Shown here: piece after piece, positions 19,401 through 23,152 of the stretch
How the letters are laid out: every line of letters begins with the position of its first letter
Position numbering within the stretch: the first letter of the stretch is position 1
NCBI GenBank assembly: GCA_015680635.1
Contig: JAABOA010000047.1
Span: 5,607-28,758, forward strand
Origin: Lunasporangiospora selenospora
Lineage: Eukaryota > Mortierellomycota > Mortierellomycetes > Mortierellales > Mortierellaceae
Direction of reading: 5' to 3'
Length of the DNA: 23,152 nucleotides
The notes under the pieces: generated by a model
Told to the model about the DNA's origin: nothing
Seen by the model: only the letters and a program-made list of their open reading frames with translations
Databases searched by the model: none
Made by a program: the position numbers and the translations under genes

Positions 19401-20291
19401 ATGGATCCCGCCAAAAAGTTTTACATAAGGGTCATTGCGCGATACTACGCTCCCTCTTTACCAAAAATAACGGACGCCCTCTCAATCAAATGTGGAGTCA
19501 AGACCAATCTTCTCACATCACCAAGGGGGCCGAGGCGAGTGGAAATGAAACGTACAGTTTCCATGGGTGTTCTTCAAAAGCCAAAGCCATTGTCATTTGG
19601 AGGGGCTATGGACGAGCCGGAAACGAGCAAGGTGGCCACTGTTCAGTCGAACCCTACCAAAAGAGGAGCAGCCATGTCCCGCACAACATCCTCTGATAAT
19701 GCAAGAAATGTTTTGAACAGCTCCATCTTCAAGAATCGACAAGTAGCCATGACCATAAGTTCCGTCAAGGGCCTTGACTTTGTACCACAACCGATATTTT
19801 CAGGAACAGGATCTAGCTCCTCAACAGCACACTCGTCTGTACCTCGTTTGTCTGCTTCTCAACCCTTACCATCCGTTTCTGCGCCACCCATGACCCCGTC
19901 TGCTGTCATGAGTATTCAAGGTAAGTTATAGAGGGTGAAAAGATATTTAATAGCATCGGATTGAGTTGACAGCGACTAACGCATATGGTTGTAACAGCAC
20001 CTATAGAGGAAGAAGAACCTGTCCCCAAAATGGCCAGACTGAAACAAAAGAGAGCACACTATGACCTGAACGAGGACGAGATTCTCAAGGTAAAAAATAA
20101 GGCACCGGATGAGGAAAAATAGTCCCTATCCTTTGAGGAAAACCAGTGTTTAACTTGAATGATATCCCTTTCTTTGATATGAATAGAGAGCAAGAGTCAT
20201 GGAGAAAGGGTTCCAATCTGCTTCTCTTTTAAATAATGAAGAGGAAAGACTTGGAAGCTTTAGTAGTCTGCATGTTGGGTCAAAGTCGTAA
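16402..20291 (+). CDS. SLD3: Treslin/TICRR-like Sld3 replication-initiation factor
   Basis: Origin-firing factor that, once phosphorylated by CDK, brings Cdc45 to the MCM helicase through TopBP1/Dpb11. Nine exons: 16402-17187, 17305-17611, 17701-18325, 18423-18564, 18651-18746, 18847-19085, 19199-19920, 19998-20089 and 20187-20291; all phases agree (1037 aa). Residues about 15-260 resemble the Treslin N-terminal domain: a beta strand ending in Asp-Thr (LNVVFIIDT), LQWTYQLYDSRAA, and LVHSLTDFGLEITSYQSPMK, which parallels the ...DYQWDRPEITSPTKP region of human TICRR. Residues about 573-770 match the Sld3/Treslin (Cdc45-binding) domain: LCLGLRKAYIEHLYQDDYS, VKKLNAASKEM, LAAFIIEFLRIWPSK. Downstream are candidate CDK sites (S791/T794 in TSPQTPRSK, S839 in TSPRGPR) and SSIFKNRQVAM (about 906-916). 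Exon 3 uses TTTAG after a TACTAAC branch point; earlier AGs would create a stop or lie too close. Confidence 0.85.
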
Positions 20292-20306
20292 AAGCGAAAC
20301 ACCCAA

Positions 20307-20312
20307 AATAAA
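20307..20312 (+). terminator. Polyadenylation signal AATAAA for the Treslin-like gene
   Basis: AATAAA 16 nt after the TAA at 20289-20291, followed by another AATAA. It fits a short 3' UTR; the convergent AFG2B-like gene ends 234 bp further on. Confidence 0.45.
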
Positions 20313-20519
20313 TAACCCCTTTACTCTTCGCTGCACAATTTCGCACTATAACAACAATGATTTAAAATGTGCAACCTAGACGGTTGCTCATCGCCCTCCT
20401 CTCTCCTCCTTGATCGAAATTGTGCCGCATCAGTCGATAGCGCTGAGTGTAATGAAACTCTAGAGATCCGCTCAGTGAATACGATCATTACTCAAGGGGA
20501 GCAGAGGCCAATTAGTCTC

Positions 20520-20525
20520 TTTATT
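20520..20525 (-). terminator. AATAAA overlapping the AFG2B-like stop codon
   Basis: On the minus strand the sequence reads TGAATAAA, so AATAAA begins with the last base of the stop codon. It is the same arrangement as at the MTG2 stop and would imply a minimal 3' UTR if used. Confidence 0.35.
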
Positions 20526-23152
20526 CATGAAGATGGTCCATATTCTTTCAACTTGGCTTCTGAGAGTGATGCCTTGACTACATTTAATGCCTTCTCGAAG
20601 TCGTTTGCATTCTGATCCACGTATCGAGTGAAGTGAACAAGTCAAAATGGGTTAGAGTCATTGAGTGGGTCAACAGATCGCTGATGCTCTCCCTCCTTAC
20701 TTCTCAGAGATTGTACACTTACCACTAATTCGCCCACAGATCCATCAGACGCAGGGATCTTATCCAGAGGGGAGGCAATAATACGGGATCTCAGAGCAAC
20801 CAGTGCCGCCTCGCGACACACACTCTGTAAATCGGCTCCTGTATACATTTCCGTCTATCACACAGGAAAAAAAAGAAAGCAAATAGTGGCCCAAGCTATA
20901 GGTCAGAACGTGTATCAAAATAAAGTTTTTTCAAGAACAAAAGTGTTGCTTACTCTTTTAGCGATACTGTCGATATTAACACCTGCATCAAGAGGGATAC
21001 CCTTGGTGTAAATCTTAAGAATCTGCTTCCTTGCCTCAAGGTCAGGAGGTGGAACCTTGATTTCAGAAAAAGAAAAAAAAAAAAAGAGTTGAAAGTAGAT
21101 GTCAGAGTATGCAGAATGAAAAACAAATTAAGGTGATAGTCTGGTATCCAAAAGACCTGATCACCATGAGTTCAAATTGATATAACTTACATAAATGATG
21201 CGGTCAAATCGTCCTGGTCGGAGTAATGCCTTGTCAATGAGATCTACACGGTTAGTGGCTGCAACCACTAATACATTGGCCGCATTCTCGACACCATCCA
21301 TCTCATTCAGCATTGTTGATAGCACACGCTCCTGAACACTATCCCCTCCTCCACCTCCTTGGTCACCACCTGCAGAAAAACTTCGCTTCCCAACAATGGT
21401 GTCAATCTCATCAAAAAAGATGATGGAAGGCGCTGAGAGTCGTGCATGGTGGAATGTCTCTCGAATCGTCTTTTCTGAATCACCCACATATGAAGAGTAG
21501 AGAGCCGCACCGTTGACTGACAAGAATGAAGCACCAGATGTAGTCGCAATGGCTTTTACGAGGGTGGTCTTGCTACAACCAGGAGGTCCGTACAACAGAA
21601 TACCCCTTGGAGCACCCAGTCCAAGTCTTGCGAATGTATCCTTGTACAGAATGGGCCACTCAACAGCTTGACGCATCTGTTTCTTGACATCCTCAAGTCC
21701 ACCAATGTCAGACCAGTGCACAGGCTCGACCGAAATACCGTAGCTACGCTGCAACGATGGCATATTATTACTAAATGCTGTCCGGAAATCATCTAGAGTG
21801 ACTTTGACACTCTCGTCCAGGTTCTTGGATATCGTTGTCTGCGACGACGCCCGGTATACGGCATGAAGCGCACTCTCGCGACAAAGCGATTCCAGATCGG
21901 CTCCAACAAATCCATTGGTCATCCTGGCGAGATTCTTGAGGTCACTTGTTGACAAGTCGTGTGGGACCTTTTTGATCAGGTTTTGGATAATGCGCTCTCG
22001 GCTTCCTTCATCCGGAACATCGATTCGGACCTCGCGGTCGAATCTCCCTGGGCGTCGCAATGCGGGATCAATGGCGTTGGGTCGGTTCGTGGCGGCAATG
22101 ACAACGACCCTTCCTCTCGACACTACACCATCCATCAAAGTAAGTAATTGCGCTACCAGTCGGGATTCGTGGGCCTGAGCATCTGCTCGATGAGGTGTAA
22201 GTGCATCCAATTCATCGATAAAGATGATCACTGCCTGAGTTGGATCCAGGAGTGCCATCCGTTCAGCATCTTCGAACCGTTTGCGCAGCTTTTCTTCGCT
22301 CTCTCCGACATAAGGGCCGACCACCTCGGGGCCGTAGATGGTGATCATGTTGGCTCGACAAATCTTTGCTACTGTAGAGACAACTAGCGTCTTTCCGACT
22401 CCAGGCGGGCCATGTAGGAGGACACCTTTAGGGCACTCGATGCCAATTTTCTGAATCTCGCGAGGATAGAGGAGTGGGTATGATACAACCTCTAGGAGAG
22501 CATGAACAGGTCCCTCGAGACTGGGGAGAACATCTGCACTGTTGGAAGCTATTGGATCAATATGTTGAGAATCTGGCTTTGCCTGGATATCTGTCCGGGT
22601 ACCATCCTTGTCTTCAGGAACGATGGTGAGAAGCGTCCCGTTAGCGATGAGGACGGGGCCCTTGGATGGTAACGAATCTACAACCTGTAGATAGTGCAAT
22701 TGTCCGTTTTCTTAGTATCGAGAAGATGAGCCGCTTTTGAGGACTACTAAAGAAGATGGCACAGCCACACTACCTTGATCGAGAGCCCACAGCTCTTGTT
22801 TGTGATCGTAAAGTCTTTTCTGACGACTAGATCAACAAGTAAACTATGAATAAGCTGAGAGAGTGGAAGTGAGAGGAAATCAGAGAGGAGAATCATGTTA
22901 GTTGATAGCAGGCTTCACTGCAAACAATGTTGGAGCGTCCCTGAACGACGGCAATGCGATCCAGCACAAACTAAATAGGTGTTGATTTAGCATTACATTA
23001 AGTCTAGCCGTCTCTGACATTTCGTCATACTTTATCCACTCTGCATTTTCCGAGGTATTGTTGCCGAGCTGTGATACAATAATGTCGAGTCGAAGAGCTT
23101 TGGGTATTGGCGCTGGGACGGGAGTCACCTCTAGAAAGTTCGGGATCATTAA
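20525..23152 (-). CDS. AFG2B: AFG2B/SPATA5L1-like tandem AAA+ ATPase (N-terminus at right edge)
   Basis: Cdc48-type type II AAA ATPase. Human AFG2B acts with AFG2A in 60S maturation and the 55LCC complex. Exons: 23152-22919, 22854-22774, 22684-21191, 21055-20954, 20854-20723 and 20611-20525; from the ATG at 23149 this is 708 aa (human 753). The N-domain shows a CWIALPSFRDAP segment. D1: Walker A GPPGVGKT (about 196), Walker B FIDELD (about 259), RRPGR finger. D2: Walker A GPPGCSKT (about 470), Walker B FFDEID (about 527), ATNR. WSDIGGLEDVKKQMRQAVEW, YVGDSEK and DSVQERVLSTMLNEMDGV follow SPATA5L1 more closely than Afg2/Drg1. The C-terminal exon (DFEKALNVVKASLSEAKL) parallels the SPATA5L1 ending. 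The ATG is 3 bases from the edge and may be internal. A 60-nt in-frame intron (23030-22971) may interrupt exon 1. Convergent with Treslin. Confidence 0.86.

Noticed and set aside
20367-20615. 82-codon plus-strand frame
   Set aside because: It overlaps the last exon of the AFG2B-like gene on the other strand and the shared 3' region, and has no motif.
22975-22996. 26-nt intron (GTAATG...TATTTAG) in the AFG2B N-domain
   Set aside because: Too short for splicing, and the resulting frame cannot join the next exon without a stop. The 60-nt in-frame option, or no intron, fits better.
1-23152. Transposons, CRISPR arrays, tRNA or rRNA genes, secondary-metabolite or viral genes
   Set aside because: No terminal repeats, transposase motifs, repeat-spacer arrays or RNA gene signatures were seen by eye. 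The window is fully explained by ordinary nuclear genes and short intergenic regions.

Overview
The window reads as nuclear DNA of a fungus. Protein-coding genes are densely packed on both strands and nearly all are split by short GT-AG introns of about 53-190 nt, several with good CTAAC-type branch points. The gene set includes families that are essentially fungal (an Sfp1-type zinc-finger factor, a PEX23/PEX30-family peroxin, SPT8). Two other genes resemble animal versions of proteins that yeast has lost or shortened: a Treslin-like Sld3 and an AFG2B/SPATA5L1-like AAA ATPase. That mix suggests an early-diverging lineage (Mucoromycota/Mortierellomycota-like) rather than a yeast. This placement is inference; no rRNA or tRNA gene is present to test it.

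I rebuilt ten genes by joining exons by reading frame, splice sites and family motifs. Left to right: a PEX23/PEX30-family peroxin (minus, runs off the left edge); MED8 (plus); an SFP1-like regulator (minus, with a 698-nt first intron); a small lysine-rich protein of unknown function (plus); SPT8 of SAGA (minus, 8 exons); MTQ1, the mitochondrial release-factor glutamine methyltransferase (plus); MTG2, the mitochondrial Obg GTPase (plus); an unrecognised CCCH zinc-finger protein (minus); a 1037-aa Treslin/Sld3 replication-initiation factor (plus, 9 exons); and an AFG2B-like ATPase (minus, at or just short of its N-terminus at the right edge).

Several promoters look shared: PEX/MED8 (762 bp), SFP1-like/small basic gene (about 1 kb), SPT8/MTQ1 (153 bp with a T15 tract), CCCH/Treslin (170 bp). 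MTQ1 and MTG2 lie in tandem 127 bp apart and both serve mitochondrial translation. MED8, SPT8 and the SFP1-like factor are transcription-related. Treslin and AFG2B are convergent neighbours.

The most interesting locus is the Treslin-type protein. It keeps the N-terminal region that yeast Sld3 lacks, and it lies beside an AFG2B-like ATPase whose human counterpart has been tied to the replisome. No mobile element, CRISPR array, tRNA or rRNA was seen.
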